Translations under genes and position numbers: made by a program | Assembly: GCF_016427605.1 (NCBI RefSeq) | Contig: NZ_JAELXQ010000012.1 | Coordinates: forward strand, 52,022 to 116,021 | Origin: Ochrobactrum sp. Q0168 | GTDB lineage: Bacteria > Pseudomonadota > Alphaproteobacteria > Rhizobiales > Rhizobiaceae | Direction: 5' to 3' | DNA length: 64,000 nucleotides | The notes under the pieces: model-generated | The model's input: only the letters and a program-made list of their open reading frames with translations | Databases searched by the model: none | What the model was told of the DNA's origin: nothing | In this document: one piece after another, positions 46,533 through 54,707 of the stretch | Numbering within the stretch: position 1 is the stretch's first letter | Layout: each line of letters starts with the position of its first letter

Positions 46533-47561
46533 CTACGCGGCGTTTGCGGCAAGCCAATCGGCCAATGAGCGGCGGTTGGCGGCACGACCGCGCATGGCTT
46601 CGGCGGCGCACATCGAATTCAGTACTGCTTCCTGTGTTGCTTCCGTGGCCGCGCGAAACAGCGTATCGATGCGGTTTTCATTGAGCGCCGATATCTGGAT
46701 AAAGTCGCGCGGCTCGTCGTGATCGAATGTCACTGCTGTTGAAAACCCGACGGCAATATCGCCGCTGCCATGGCCCCAGAATGCGCCGAGCCGCGCCAGA
46801 CCCGCACCGCAGCGACGCGTGACGCGTTTTAGTTGTCGGTGCTCCATGGGCACATCGGTTGCGAGTACGAGAATGACCGAGCCTTTTTCCGGTTGCGCTT
46901 CGGCCTTGGGCGAGGGGCGGCGTCCATCGGGAAGCACGAGGTCGCCCGCGCGTCCGAAATTGGTCAGCGCCAGAATGCCGAGATGATAGGTTGAACCATC
47001 CAGCACGAACTGCCGGGACGACGTGCCGATGCCGCCTTTAAAACCAAAGCAGCTCATGCCGGTTCCAGCGCCCACATTACCCTGGGCAACATTTTCGCCA
47101 GCCGCGTTCAACGCAAGGCGTGCGTGATCTTCGGTCACGGCCAAGGCCTGAATATCGCTGAGCGGACCGTCATTGCATTCCAGTACCACCGGATTGACGG
47201 TCGCCGTTGTGCGGCCAATATCCGGATTGCCCGCAATCGCCTCGCGAATGAGGGCATTGGCACAGGTGCCGACGCCAAACGTGTTAGTCAGCAGAATCGG
47301 CGTTTCCAGCGTGCCGAGTTCCTCGATCTGAACCAGACCCGTGCTTTTGCCAAACCCGTTGATGACATCGCAGGCAGCCAGAACCTTGCGCCGATAGAGA
47401 TTGCCATCGTGGGGCATAATGGCCGTTACGCCAGTATTGATGTCGCCATCGCGCAAAGTGTGGTGTCCGACCCGCACGCCCGGCACATCGGTAATGGCAT
47501 TCTTGCTGCCTGTCGGCATGATGCCACAGATAATGCCGAAGTCGCGCGCGGTTGCAGTCAT
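46533..47561 (-). CDS. P1-family peptidase (DmpA, L-aminopeptidase/D-esterase type)
   Basis: The 342-residue N-terminal-nucleophile protein is of the S58/DmpA family. These self-cleave before a serine and release N-terminal D- or L-residues or beta-alanine from short peptides. The family core GNVGAGTGMSCFGFKGGIGT and the nucleophile motif WGHGSGDIAVGFS (Ser266) are present. It is the last gene of an operon with an amino-acid ABC transporter and a D-amino-acid aminotransferase, which suggests cleavage of imported peptides rich in D-residues. No signal peptide is visible. Confidence 0.9.
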   Translation of the reverse strand: MTATARDFGIICGIMPTGSKNAITDVPGVRVGHHTLRDGDINTGVTAIMPHDGNLYRRKVLAACDVINGFGKSTGLVQIEELGTLETPILLTNTFGVGTCANALIREAIAGNPDIGRTTATVNPVVLECNDGPLSDIQALAVTEDHARLALNAAGENVAQGNVGAGTGMSCFGFKGGIGTSSRQFVLDGSTYHLGILALTNFGRAGDLVLPDGRRPSPKAEAQPEKGSVILVLATDVPMEHRQLKRVTRRCGAGLARLGAFWGHGSGDIAVGFSTAVTFDHDEPRDFIQISALNENRIDTLFRAATEATQEAVLNSMCAAEAMRGRAANRRSLADWLAANAA

Positions 47562-47593
47562 TTCAGAGTTCCGTTTTTAATAAAGGCTCAGGG

Positions 47594-48337
47594 TCACAGA
47601 CGCCCGGCTTCGATAATACGCTTGAGAAAGGCCTGCGTGCGCTCGCCTTGCGGATTGCCGAAGATTTGCGAAGGCGGACCCTCCTCATAGACCTTGCCGT
47701 TTTGCAGGAAACAGACCTTGTCTGCAACCTCCCGCGCGAAGCCCATTTCATGGGTGGCCAACACCATGGTCATGCCTTTTGTCGCCAGATCGCGCACTAT
47801 ATCAAGCACTTCCGACACCAGTTCCGGATCGAGCGCCGAGGTAATTTCATCCAACAGCAGCAGTGTCGGGTCCATCATCAGCGCTCGCACGATGGCGACG
47901 CGCTGCTGCTGGCCGCCGGAAAGCCGGTCAGGATATTCCTTCGCCTTGTGGTCGAGCCCGATACGCGCCAGCAATGCGAGGCCTTTTTCCTGCGCCTGTT
48001 TGACCGGCATGCCCAGCACTTTTGTCGGGCCGAGCGTGACGTTTTCCATCACGGTCATATGCGGAAACAGGTTGTAACCCTGAAACACGATCCCGATTTC
48101 GCGGCGTAGGACATCAAGGTCAACGCCCGGTCCGGTCACGCGGTCGCCATGCAGGCGAATTTCGCCTTCATCGATGGTTTCGAGCCGGTTGATACAGCGC
48201 AGAAGCGTGGACTTGCCGCAGCCCGACGGGCCAATCAGGCAAACGACCTGATGTTCTTCAATGTCGAGGCTGATGCCGGACAGAACCTCCAGCGACCCAT
48301 AGCGTTTGATTGCCTTGTCGATTTCAACGAGTGCCAT
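47594..48337 (-). CDS. Polar amino-acid ABC transporter ATP-binding protein (GlnQ type)
   Basis: The 247-residue ATPase has Walker [16 protein letters not shown], signature LSGGQQQRVAIVRALM, Walker B LLLLDEITSALD and the switch histidine LATHEMGFAREVAD. The ATG at 48337 is behind GAGGAATACGG and 11 bp after the permease stop. Residue-for-residue it fits the GlnQ/HisP group. It energises import by the neighbouring permease and receptor. Confidence 0.93.
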   Translation of the reverse strand: MALVEIDKAIKRYGSLEVLSGISLDIEEHQVVCLIGPSGCGKSTLLRCINRLETIDEGEIRLHGDRVTGPGVDLDVLRREIGIVFQGYNLFPHMTVMENVTLGPTKVLGMPVKQAQEKGLALLARIGLDHKAKEYPDRLSGGQQQRVAIVRALMMDPTLLLLDEITSALDPELVSEVLDIVRDLATKGMTMVLATHEMGFAREVADKVCFLQNGKVYEEGPPSQIFGNPQGERTQAFLKRIIEAGRL

Positions 48338-48348
48338 ATCCGTATTCC

Positions 48349-49458
48349 TCACATACTCGAACGCATTTTCCGACGATCCCGTTCGATCAGACGATCAACG
48401 AAACGGGCCTGCGGAATGGTGATCAGGATGAACAGGATGGCGACGGTCGTGACAGCCGACAGGTTGAAATAGTTGCTGGCGATGATCTTCGACTGGTTGA
48501 AGGCGTCAATGGTGCCGATGATCGCGACCAGCGCCGTATCTTTCTGCAAGCTGATGCAATTGTTCATCAGCGGCGGAATGATGCCGCGCACCGCCAGCGG
48601 AACGACGACATAGCGCATGGTGCGAACATAGGAGAGACCGAGCGAGCGCGCCGCTGCAATCTGGCTTGGATGGACGCTTTCGATGCCAGCACGATAAACT
48701 TCAGATGTATAGGCGCCATAAGTCAGGGTCAGCGCGATGATCGCATAAGCATTGGATGACAGATCTTTCAGGATCGGCAGGCCCGTCAAAGGCAGGCCGA
48801 AACCGATGAGATAGATCGTGATAATGGCAGGCAGGCCACGAAACAGATCGCTGTAGAAGGTGGCAAGCAGCCGGATCGGCTTGCCCGCCTTGCCCGGAAG
48901 CGTGCGGGCAATCGCAATCACCAGCGCCCAGATCAGGATCAAAATGGCGGCGACAAAGAAGATGATGATGTTGGTGCCGAAGGCTTTGAGCACCGTTCCC
49001 GCCGACTTGGCAATCAGATTGACGTCGAAGAAGGTACGGCTGACCGCAGCGTCATTGACGATCATGAACCATGCGCCCGCACAGAAGATCAGTACGGCAA
49101 CGGCATAGGAAATAACCTGCCAGGACACGTCCGATGCGCGCGCACCCAGTTCACGGCCCTTGTAGATGTCGGCGCTTTTTCCGGCTTGGCTGGAAAGCTG
49201 CACAGCACGCCAGGCGAACCACAAAACGCAGAGCGGAGCCAAAAGCAGTGCCCATCCGATGGTGAGAACGGGTGTCGCAGGCCAGCCCTGCGAGATTGTA
49301 TAGCTTGTCACGCTGTAGACGGTCTGCGCGGAGGCCAGGAGGGTGATGAACGAAAAGGCGAATGCGAACAGGGACCGACCGCTATGGGTTCGGACCTTGT
49401 TACGACTGCGCCATTGCCGCGCGCGCTCGGCGCTGGCTTCCGGTGCCGGATGGGACAT
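48349..49458 (-). CDS. Polar amino-acid ABC transporter permease
   Basis: The 369-residue permease is longer than GlnP/HisM because of an N-terminal extension with three additional hydrophobic stretches before the usual domain. The core begins FFVAAILILIWALVIAIA, and the EAA-type sequence ESVHPSQIAAARSLGLSY is present. Only one permease gene occurs, so a homodimer is likely. The start at 49458 gives MSHPAPEASAERARQ; the ribosome site is weak. It follows a hairpin after the receptor gene. Confidence 0.9.
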   Translation of the reverse strand: MSHPAPEASAERARQWRSRNKVRTHSGRSLFAFAFSFITLLASAQTVYSVTSYTISQGWPATPVLTIGWALLLAPLCVLWFAWRAVQLSSQAGKSADIYKGRELGARASDVSWQVISYAVAVLIFCAGAWFMIVNDAAVSRTFFDVNLIAKSAGTVLKAFGTNIIIFFVAAILILIWALVIAIARTLPGKAGKPIRLLATFYSDLFRGLPAIITIYLIGFGLPLTGLPILKDLSSNAYAIIALTLTYGAYTSEVYRAGIESVHPSQIAAARSLGLSYVRTMRYVVVPLAVRGIIPPLMNNCISLQKDTALVAIIGTIDAFNQSKIIASNYFNLSAVTTVAILFILITIPQARFVDRLIERDRRKMRSSM

Positions 49459-49539
49459 AGATATTCTCGCTGAGGCAAGGTGGCCGCACGCTTGCATTTG
49501 CGGTGCGTGCCGCCACGGTGTCAAAATCGGAAGACCGGA

Positions 49540-49563
49540 CTGCAGCAGCTATTGTAGCTGCAG
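49540..49563. other. Intercistronic hairpin between receptor and permease genes
   Basis: CTGCAGC and GCTGCAG make a perfect 7-bp stem with a 10-nt loop. No T-run follows. As after other receptor genes, it could stabilise the upstream message and lower permease expression. Confidence 0.5.
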
Positions 49564-49579
49564 CCCGAAAATCATCAGC

Positions 49580-50443
49580 TCATGGCTTCCAAACCGGAAC
49601 GTCGGACGGCGATGTGCCCCACGACGGTAGCAGATAAGCTGTTTCCAGCTTCTTCAGCGTTCCGTCTTTTTCCATGTCGGCGATCAGCTGATCGATGACT
49701 TTTTTGTTTTCCGTGCCCTTCGGATAGATGCCTGCGGTCTGGCCGCCGGATTCATACTGCCCGACAACGGCAAGCTTGCCATTGGAGTTCTTCACCTGGC
49801 CGAGAATGATCGACAGATCGGTCATCACGGCATTGACCTTGCCAGCAGCAAGCGCGGTGAACATCGACGCGGTGTCATCAAAGACATCGAGATGCGCGAC
49901 TTTCAGCGTTTCCTGCGCGAAAGGAACCAGCGTCGTACCGGCTTGCGTGCCGATCTTCACCGTCTTCATTTCGGCTTCCGTCACCGGCTTGTCGGCGCGG
50001 GCCGCAACACCATAAGCGGAAGACATGTATGGCGTGGAGAAATCCACCACCTTCTTGCGCGGTTCGGTGACAGAGATCAACGCCAACGCGATGTCGTAGT
50101 CTTTGTTCTGACCGGCAACGATGGAGTCGAACGAGGCATTGACCAGCTTCACCTTCTCAAGGCCGAGGCGATGCGCGATATTGACGGCCATGCAGAATTC
50201 ATAGCCGTCCTTGATGGTTTCCGGCGTATCGCCATTGAACTGGCCGATGGCGGGCAGGTTGATGATGACCGTGAACTGACCCGGTACAGCGGGGGTGATT
50301 GTGGCCGATCCCTTGTCGCCGATCAGCGGGCAATCGCCATAGCCTTCGGTTGCAGCAGATGCACTGCCTGCGCCCACCACTGCGGCGACGCTTGCGAACA
50401 AAGCGCTATAGGCTGCTGTCTTTAAAAGGTTTTTTATTGTCAT
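49580..50443 (-). CDS. Polar amino-acid ABC transporter receptor
   Basis: The 287-residue periplasmic protein has a signal peptide (LLKTAAYSALFASVAAVVGA ending ASA at about residue 30) and the family-3 solute-binding fold: DGYEFCMAVNIAHRLGL, then DIALALISVTEPRKKVVDFS, which contacts ligand amino and carboxyl groups. ATG 50443 follows AGAGGGGAAT. It comes just after dat in the same operon. Which amino acid it binds is unknown; a D-amino acid is possible from context. Confidence 0.92.
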   Translation of the reverse strand: MTIKNLLKTAAYSALFASVAAVVGAGSASAATEGYGDCPLIGDKGSATITPAVPGQFTVIINLPAIGQFNGDTPETIKDGYEFCMAVNIAHRLGLEKVKLVNASFDSIVAGQNKDYDIALALISVTEPRKKVVDFSTPYMSSAYGVAARADKPVTEAEMKTVKIGTQAGTTLVPFAQETLKVAHLDVFDDTASMFTALAAGKVNAVMTDLSIILGQVKNSNGKLAVVGQYESGGQTAGIYPKGTENKKVIDQLIADMEKDGTLKKLETAYLLPSWGTSPSDVPVWKP

Positions 50444-50467
50444 ATTCCCCTCTTACTTTCTTTTGGG

Positions 50468-51331
50468 TTAGAGAACTGCTTCTGCGCCCGTGCGGGCGAG
50501 ATCCATGTAGATTTCCTGCAGACGGCGTGTATGCGGACCCGGCTTGCCATCGCCGATTGTGTGGTCCTGAATGCCGATGATCGGCGTCACGAAGCTGGAT
50601 GCACTCGTGAGAAAGGCCTCCTTGGCGGCCTTGGCTTCTTCCACTGTGAAAAGCCGCTCCTCGACCTTGAGGTTCTGTTCTTCGGCGATTTTCATCACGG
50701 CCCGGCGGGTACAGCCGGGCAGGATGGAATGGGAATTGGGACGCGCCACCAGCACGTTGTCGTGCGAGATGATGAAGGCGGTCGATGAGGCGCCTTCGGT
50801 GACAAAACCGTCTTCAACCAGCCAGACTTCGTGATAGCCTTTGCTCTTAGCCTGCTTCTTGGCCAGCACCTGCGCCAAAAGCATGACGGTCTTAATATCG
50901 CGGCGCGCCCAGCGCGTGTCCGGCGTGACATCCACGCGAACGCCATTCAGCACCGACGGTGCGTTGGCCAGATTTTTGGCCTGCGTGAACATCACCAGAT
51001 TTGGCTTGATGTCGCTTGCATAGACGAAATCGCGGTCAGCCTCGCCACGCGTGACCTGCATATAGACAACGCCTTCGCGCAGGGTATTGCGACGGATGAG
51101 TTCGATCTGCGCTTTGCGTATCTCGTCGAGAGAGACGGGCAGGGCGATGTCGATTTCCTTGACCGAGCGCTCCAGCCGGGCGAGATGAAGTTCATTATCG
51201 ACCAGACGTCCATCGATCACGGCGCTGACTTCGTAGATCCCGTCGCCAAACAGAAAGCCGCGGTCGAACACCGAAACCTTCGCTTCGCTTTCGTCGACGA
51301 AGGCTCCGTTCAAATAAATTACTCTGGCCAA
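50468..51331 (-). CDS. dat: D-amino-acid aminotransferase
   Basis: The 287-residue class-IV PLP enzyme interconverts D-amino acids and 2-oxoacids, typically D-alanine with 2-oxoglutarate. FDRGFLFGDGIYEVSAVIDG is the hallmark of this class and K147 in RRDIKTVML lies where the PLP lysine of the Bacillus enzyme (K145) is found; EGASSTAFII follows. It is the first gene of the leftward operon. Relatives that act on branched-chain L-amino acids or aminodeoxychorismate cannot be fully excluded, but the Dat assignment is the best match. Confidence 0.88.
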   Translation of the reverse strand: MARVIYLNGAFVDESEAKVSVFDRGFLFGDGIYEVSAVIDGRLVDNELHLARLERSVKEIDIALPVSLDEIRKAQIELIRRNTLREGVVYMQVTRGEADRDFVYASDIKPNLVMFTQAKNLANAPSVLNGVRVDVTPDTRWARRDIKTVMLLAQVLAKKQAKSKGYHEVWLVEDGFVTEGASSTAFIISHDNVLVARPNSHSILPGCTRRAVMKIAEEQNLKVEERLFTVEEAKAAKEAFLTSASSFVTPIIGIQDHTIGDGKPGPHTRRLQEIYMDLARTGAEAVL

Positions 51332-51440
51332 AATACGTCCTCGGCATCTGAATTTCTTGATTGGGAGGACGGTAGGAAAAAAGAATTTCGCTGGCCAATG
51401 CTATGTTTTGCAATCACTATGCAGAAAATGCATAACGCGC

Positions 51441-51554
51441 AGGGGAGTAGGGGAATAAGGGAGTAAGGGAATAGGTGAAAAGCGGATAGCTTCGCATATT
51501 CACGACCTGAACATACTGCCCTACTGCCTTATTCCCCTACTCACCTACTCCCCT
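51441..51554. repeat. Inverted arrays of degenerate 8-bp repeats between dat and the LysR gene
   Basis: The left arm (51441-51477) reads as consecutive octamers AGGGGAGT, AGGGGAAT, AAGGGAGT, AAGGGAAT, AGGTG. The right arm (51518-51554), read on the opposite strand, is AGGGGAGT, AGGTGAGT, AGGGGAAT, AAGGCAGT, AGGGC. The outer 11 bp are perfectly complementary, and the ~40-bp centre has GTGAA/TTCAC. The whole could fold into a cruciform or long RNA hairpin. The right end abuts the LysR ribosome site (AGGATC). Confidence 0.8.
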
Positions 51555-51564
51555 AGGATCGCTC

Positions 51565-52494
51565 ATGGAACTGAAATGGCTGGAAGACTTCATCGCGCTC
51601 GCTTCGACATCGAGTTTCTCTCGGGCGGCAGAGACGCGCTACGTTACGCAGTCGGCGTTTTCGCGGCGTATCAAGCAGCTTGAGGTCTGGTTGGGGGTAA
51701 CGCTGGTCAACCGCGCTACTTTTCCCGCTCAGCTGACCCGTGAGGGGAAAACATTTCTCCCCGTCGCCGAGGACACCGTCCGGCAGTTTTACGCCACCCG
51801 CAAAAGTCTTCAGCCAAGTCGGCAGGGACAGAATCCAGCGCTGAAATTTTCAGCGCTGCACACTTTGACCGTGACATTCTTCCCGCAATGGCTAAAGGGG
51901 ATCGATGCGGCCATCGGTAATATTCATTCGCATCTGGCGCCAGATCGCGGCGGATTTGAAGACAATATTGCCACGCTGACCGAAGGCGAGGTCGATTTCT
52001 TCCTAACCTATGCGCATCCATCAGTGCCGATCCTCATCGACCGAGAACGCTTTCCGTCCATCGTTCTGGGTACAGAGCGGCTTATTCCGGTCTCATTGCC
52101 TTCCGACGACGGGCCATTGCTGGATCGCGCGATCGAGACCGGCGCTCCGTTGCCCTATCTCAGCTATGGGGATTTTTCATTTTTCGGGGCAGCCCTGTCG
52201 CATAAATTTGCGTCCGGCCCAAATTTTTCCCGCAAGGTCGTGCATGAGAACACCATGTCCATCGGACTCAAGGCTATGGTTCAGGCCGGATGGGGGATGG
52301 CCTGGCTACCAGAAAGTCTGGTTCTGGATGAGATCAGTCGTGGCGATATGGTGCCTGCATCGGTTGATCCCTATTGGGATCTGACGACGGAAATTCGCAT
52401 TTTCCGTCACGATGCACCGCTTTCGCCGCGCGCCGAAAGTCTGTGGGCCTATTTGCAGGCAAAAGACGGTGCGGTTTCAGAAAACAGCGATTGA
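51565..52494 (+). CDS. LysR-family transcriptional regulator
   Basis: The 309-residue protein has the LysR helix-turn-helix at the N-terminus (FIALASTSSFSRAAETRYVT and SAFSRRIKQLEVWLG) and a periplasmic-binding-like effector domain. ATG 51565 follows AGGATCGCTC at the end of the repeat array. It is divergent from dat and 65 bp upstream of an MFS transporter gene in the same direction, so either could be its target. Effector unknown. Confidence 0.92.
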   Translation: MELKWLEDFIALASTSSFSRAAETRYVTQSAFSRRIKQLEVWLGVTLVNRATFPAQLTREGKTFLPVAEDTVRQFYATRKSLQPSRQGQNPALKFSALHTLTVTFFPQWLKGIDAAIGNIHSHLAPDRGGFEDNIATLTEGEVDFFLTYAHPSVPILIDRERFPSIVLGTERLIPVSLPSDDGPLLDRAIETGAPLPYLSYGDFSFFGAALSHKFASGPNFSRKVVHENTMSIGLKAMVQAGWGMAWLPESLVLDEISRGDMVPASVDPYWDLTTEIRIFRHDAPLSPRAESLWAYLQAKDGAVSENSD

Positions 52495-52559
52495 CACGGC
52501 GCTAGGCGCAGCGCTGTAAATGCTCGCACTTTATTCAGCCGGAGAGGGACATAGACGGC

Positions 52560-53870
52560 ATGAAGATCACCATCGAACAATCGCTTGATCAGGCGGGGAC
52601 GGGCGCATTCCAGCGTGGTTTGCTCGGCGTCTTCGGCCTCGTCTGGGCAGCGGACGCCATGCAGGTTCTGGCTGTCGGTTTTACCGCTGCCTCCATAGCG
52701 AAGACATTCGGGCTGACGGTGCCGCAAGCCTTGCAAACCGGCACGCTTTTCTTCTTCGGCATGCTGGTCGGTGCGGCCGTTTTCGGCAGGCTTGCCGATA
52801 GATATGGCCGCCGCCGCGTCCTGCTCGTCACGGTCGCCTGCGATGCCGTGTTTGGTTTGCTGTCGGCCTTCGCGCCCGGCTTCGAAGTTTTGCTGGCCTT
52901 GCGTTTTCTGACCGGCGTGGCGGTCGGTGGAACGCTGCCTGTCGATTATGCCATGATGGCCGAATTTCTGCCCTCCAAGAACCGTGGCCGCTGGCTGGTC
53001 ATGCTTGAAGGTTTTTGGGCAGTCGGCACCGTCGTCATCGCACTTGCCGCATGGGCTGCAAGTCTTGCCGGTGTCGAGGATGCCTGGCGCTATATTTTCG
53101 TCGTCACCGCCGCGCCTGCGCTCATCGGGATCTGGTTGCGCCTCTGGGTGCCGGAATCGCCGATGCATCTTTTGAAATCCGGTCGCGCGGATGAAGCGAA
53201 ATCGGTGATGAACCGCGTGCTACGCCGCAATGGCAAGCCGGAACTGCCGCCCAAGGCGCGGCTTGAAGCGCCACTTCTTGTAACGAATGAACGGCTTTTG
53301 TCGCCAAAGCTGCGCCAGCGGACACTCGCAACACTCGCGATCTGGTTTCTCGTTTCCGTTTCCTATTACGGCATCTTCACATGGATACCGGCCAAGCTCG
53401 CCGGAGACGGCTTCGGTTTCGTGCGAGGCTACGGCTTTCTCGTCGTGGTGGCGCTGGCGCAATTGCCGGGCTACGCGCTTGCCGCCTATGGCGTTGAAAC
53501 ATGGGGCCGTCGCAAGACGCTGATAACCTTCCTGTTCATCAGCGCAGCGGCCTGCGCCTTGTTCACGATTGCTGATAGCTCGGCTGTGGTGGGCGCGTCG
53601 ATCCTCATCATGAGCTTCGCACTGCTCGGCACATGGGGGGCGCTTTATGCCTTCACGCCGGAGCTTTATCCGACAGCCCTTCGCGCCAGCGGCATGGGCG
53701 CGGCGGGTGCGATGGCGCGACTAGGTGGCCTTCTGGCCCCATCAGCATTGACCATCGTCATCAGCCAAAGCTTCAATGTTGCTGTGGCAATGTTTGCTGG
53801 GCTTTTGGCGCTGGCGGGCGTGATCGCCTTCCTGATCAATGTCGAAACGCGCCAGCAGGCTTTGAACTAG
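52560..53870 (+). CDS. MFS transporter, aromatic-acid/metabolite:proton symporter type
   Basis: The 436-residue protein has about twelve hydrophobic segments and the MFS loop motif GRLADRYGRRRVLLVT between helices 2 and 3, with RFLTGVAVGGTLPVDYAM and the repeated motif near residue 315 (YGVETWGRRKTLITF). These resemble the sugar/aromatic acid symporters of the AAHS or SV2-like group. ATG 52560 follows GGAGAGGGA. It is co-directional with the LysR gene. Its TAG stop is contributed by the repeat at 53868. Confidence 0.88.
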   Translation: MKITIEQSLDQAGTGAFQRGLLGVFGLVWAADAMQVLAVGFTAASIAKTFGLTVPQALQTGTLFFFGMLVGAAVFGRLADRYGRRRVLLVTVACDAVFGLLSAFAPGFEVLLALRFLTGVAVGGTLPVDYAMMAEFLPSKNRGRWLVMLEGFWAVGTVVIALAAWAASLAGVEDAWRYIFVVTAAPALIGIWLRLWVPESPMHLLKSGRADEAKSVMNRVLRRNGKPELPPKARLEAPLLVTNERLLSPKLRQRTLATLAIWFLVSVSYYGIFTWIPAKLAGDGFGFVRGYGFLVVVALAQLPGYALAAYGVETWGRRKTLITFLFISAAACALFTIADSSAVVGASILIMSFALLGTWGALYAFTPELYPTALRASGMGAAGAMARLGGLLAPSALTIVISQSFNVAVAMFAGLLALAGVIAFLINVETRQQALN

Positions 53871-53970
53871 AGCATTTCCAGCAAAAGTGCGAAGCGGTTT
53901 TGCGTGGGATAATGCGTAAAACAAATAGAAAGAGCGGTCCACGATTCCGTTTTTTCCGCAACTGCTTTAA
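53868..53970. repeat. Dispersed repeat between convergent MFS and alkB genes
   Basis: The element begins TAGAGCATTTCCAGCAAAAG then TGCGAAGCGGTTTTGCG, nearly identical to that at 37341 for its first half, and ends with a degenerate hairpin (AAGAGCGGT ... AACTGCTTT). It occupies the same kind of site, a convergent gene junction, and its first bases are the upstream gene's stop codon. Confidence 0.75.
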
Positions 53971-53973
53971 GGC

Positions 53974-54612
53974 TCAAAGCGCTTTTCGGAAAGTCAGATT
54001 GAGGCGAACACGGCCAACCTTGTCGTGTTTGCCATCTTTCAACGCCAATATGCCATGATGATAAAGGCGCGATGGCCCGCCCCAGACAACCACATCGCCG
54101 TGGTGCAAGGGATATTTGGTGATCGGGTCGTTGCGCTTCAGACCGCCAAACTGAAAGGTTGCCGGAAGGCCGAGCGAGACGGACACGATCGGATTGGTAA
54201 AATCACGCTCGTCCTTATCCTGATGCAAGGAGAGTTTTGCGCCGGGCTCATATCGGTTGATCAGGCAAGCATCGGGAGAAAAGTCAGCATATCCGGCCTG
54301 TTGTGCAGCGTTTTCCGCAAGATTGCGAAAGGCCTCCGGCATTGCGGGCCAAGGGGTCCCGGTTTCGGGGTCTTCGGCGCTATATCGATAGCCGCTTTTA
54401 TCGGTCACCCAGCCTGCCTTTCCACAATTGGTCATGGCGACCGACATGCGATAACCGCCGGGCGTCACCATATGCCGAAACGGCGCGGCTGCACTCACCT
54501 CCGCCACTGATTTCAAAATGGCGTCTTCATCCGGCAATGCGAATCCGTGCAAAAGCACAGCGCCGGGCGCAAGAATCTCAACAGGTTCAAGCTGATCGAA
54601 CAAATCTCTCAT
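53974..54612 (-). CDS. alkB: Alpha-ketoglutarate-dependent dioxygenase AlkB
   Basis: The 212-residue Fe(II)/2-oxoglutarate enzyme removes methyl groups from 1-methyladenine and 3-methylcytosine in DNA and RNA. The iron ligands are H130 and D132 in KLSLHQDKDE plus a histidine in SRLYHHGIL, and the co-substrate arginine lies in RLNLTF. TNCGKAGWVTDKSGYRY forms the substrate lid. ATG 54612 is chosen over a longer frame whose extra part overlaps the autotransporter's terminator. No ada gene is nearby. Confidence 0.92.
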   Translation of the reverse strand: MRDLFDQLEPVEILAPGAVLLHGFALPDEDAILKSVAEVSAAAPFRHMVTPGGYRMSVAMTNCGKAGWVTDKSGYRYSAEDPETGTPWPAMPEAFRNLAENAAQQAGYADFSPDACLINRYEPGAKLSLHQDKDERDFTNPIVSVSLGLPATFQFGGLKRNDPITKYPLHHGDVVVWGGPSRLYHHGILALKDGKHDKVGRVRLNLTFRKAL

Positions 54613-54666
54613 AAGGCTTTTTAGCACAAAGCGGCGTGGAAACGTCCCGAATTCTGCTTTCAAATT

Positions 54667-54688
54667 GAAGACCCCTTGTGGGGTCTTC
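54667..54688 (-). terminator. Hairpin after the autotransporter gene
   Basis: GAAGACCCC and GGGGTCTTC form a perfect 9-bp stem with a TTGT loop, 20 bp beyond the autotransporter stop on the minus strand. The T content after the stem is modest, so read-through to alkB is possible. Confidence 0.6.
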
Positions 54689-54707
54689 GGATTGTTATCT
54701 GGTGAGA

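Noticed and set aside
51441..51554. Short repeated units that might be a CRISPR array.
   Set aside because: Units are 8 bp and contiguous without spacers, arranged in inverted halves, and no cas genes are present.
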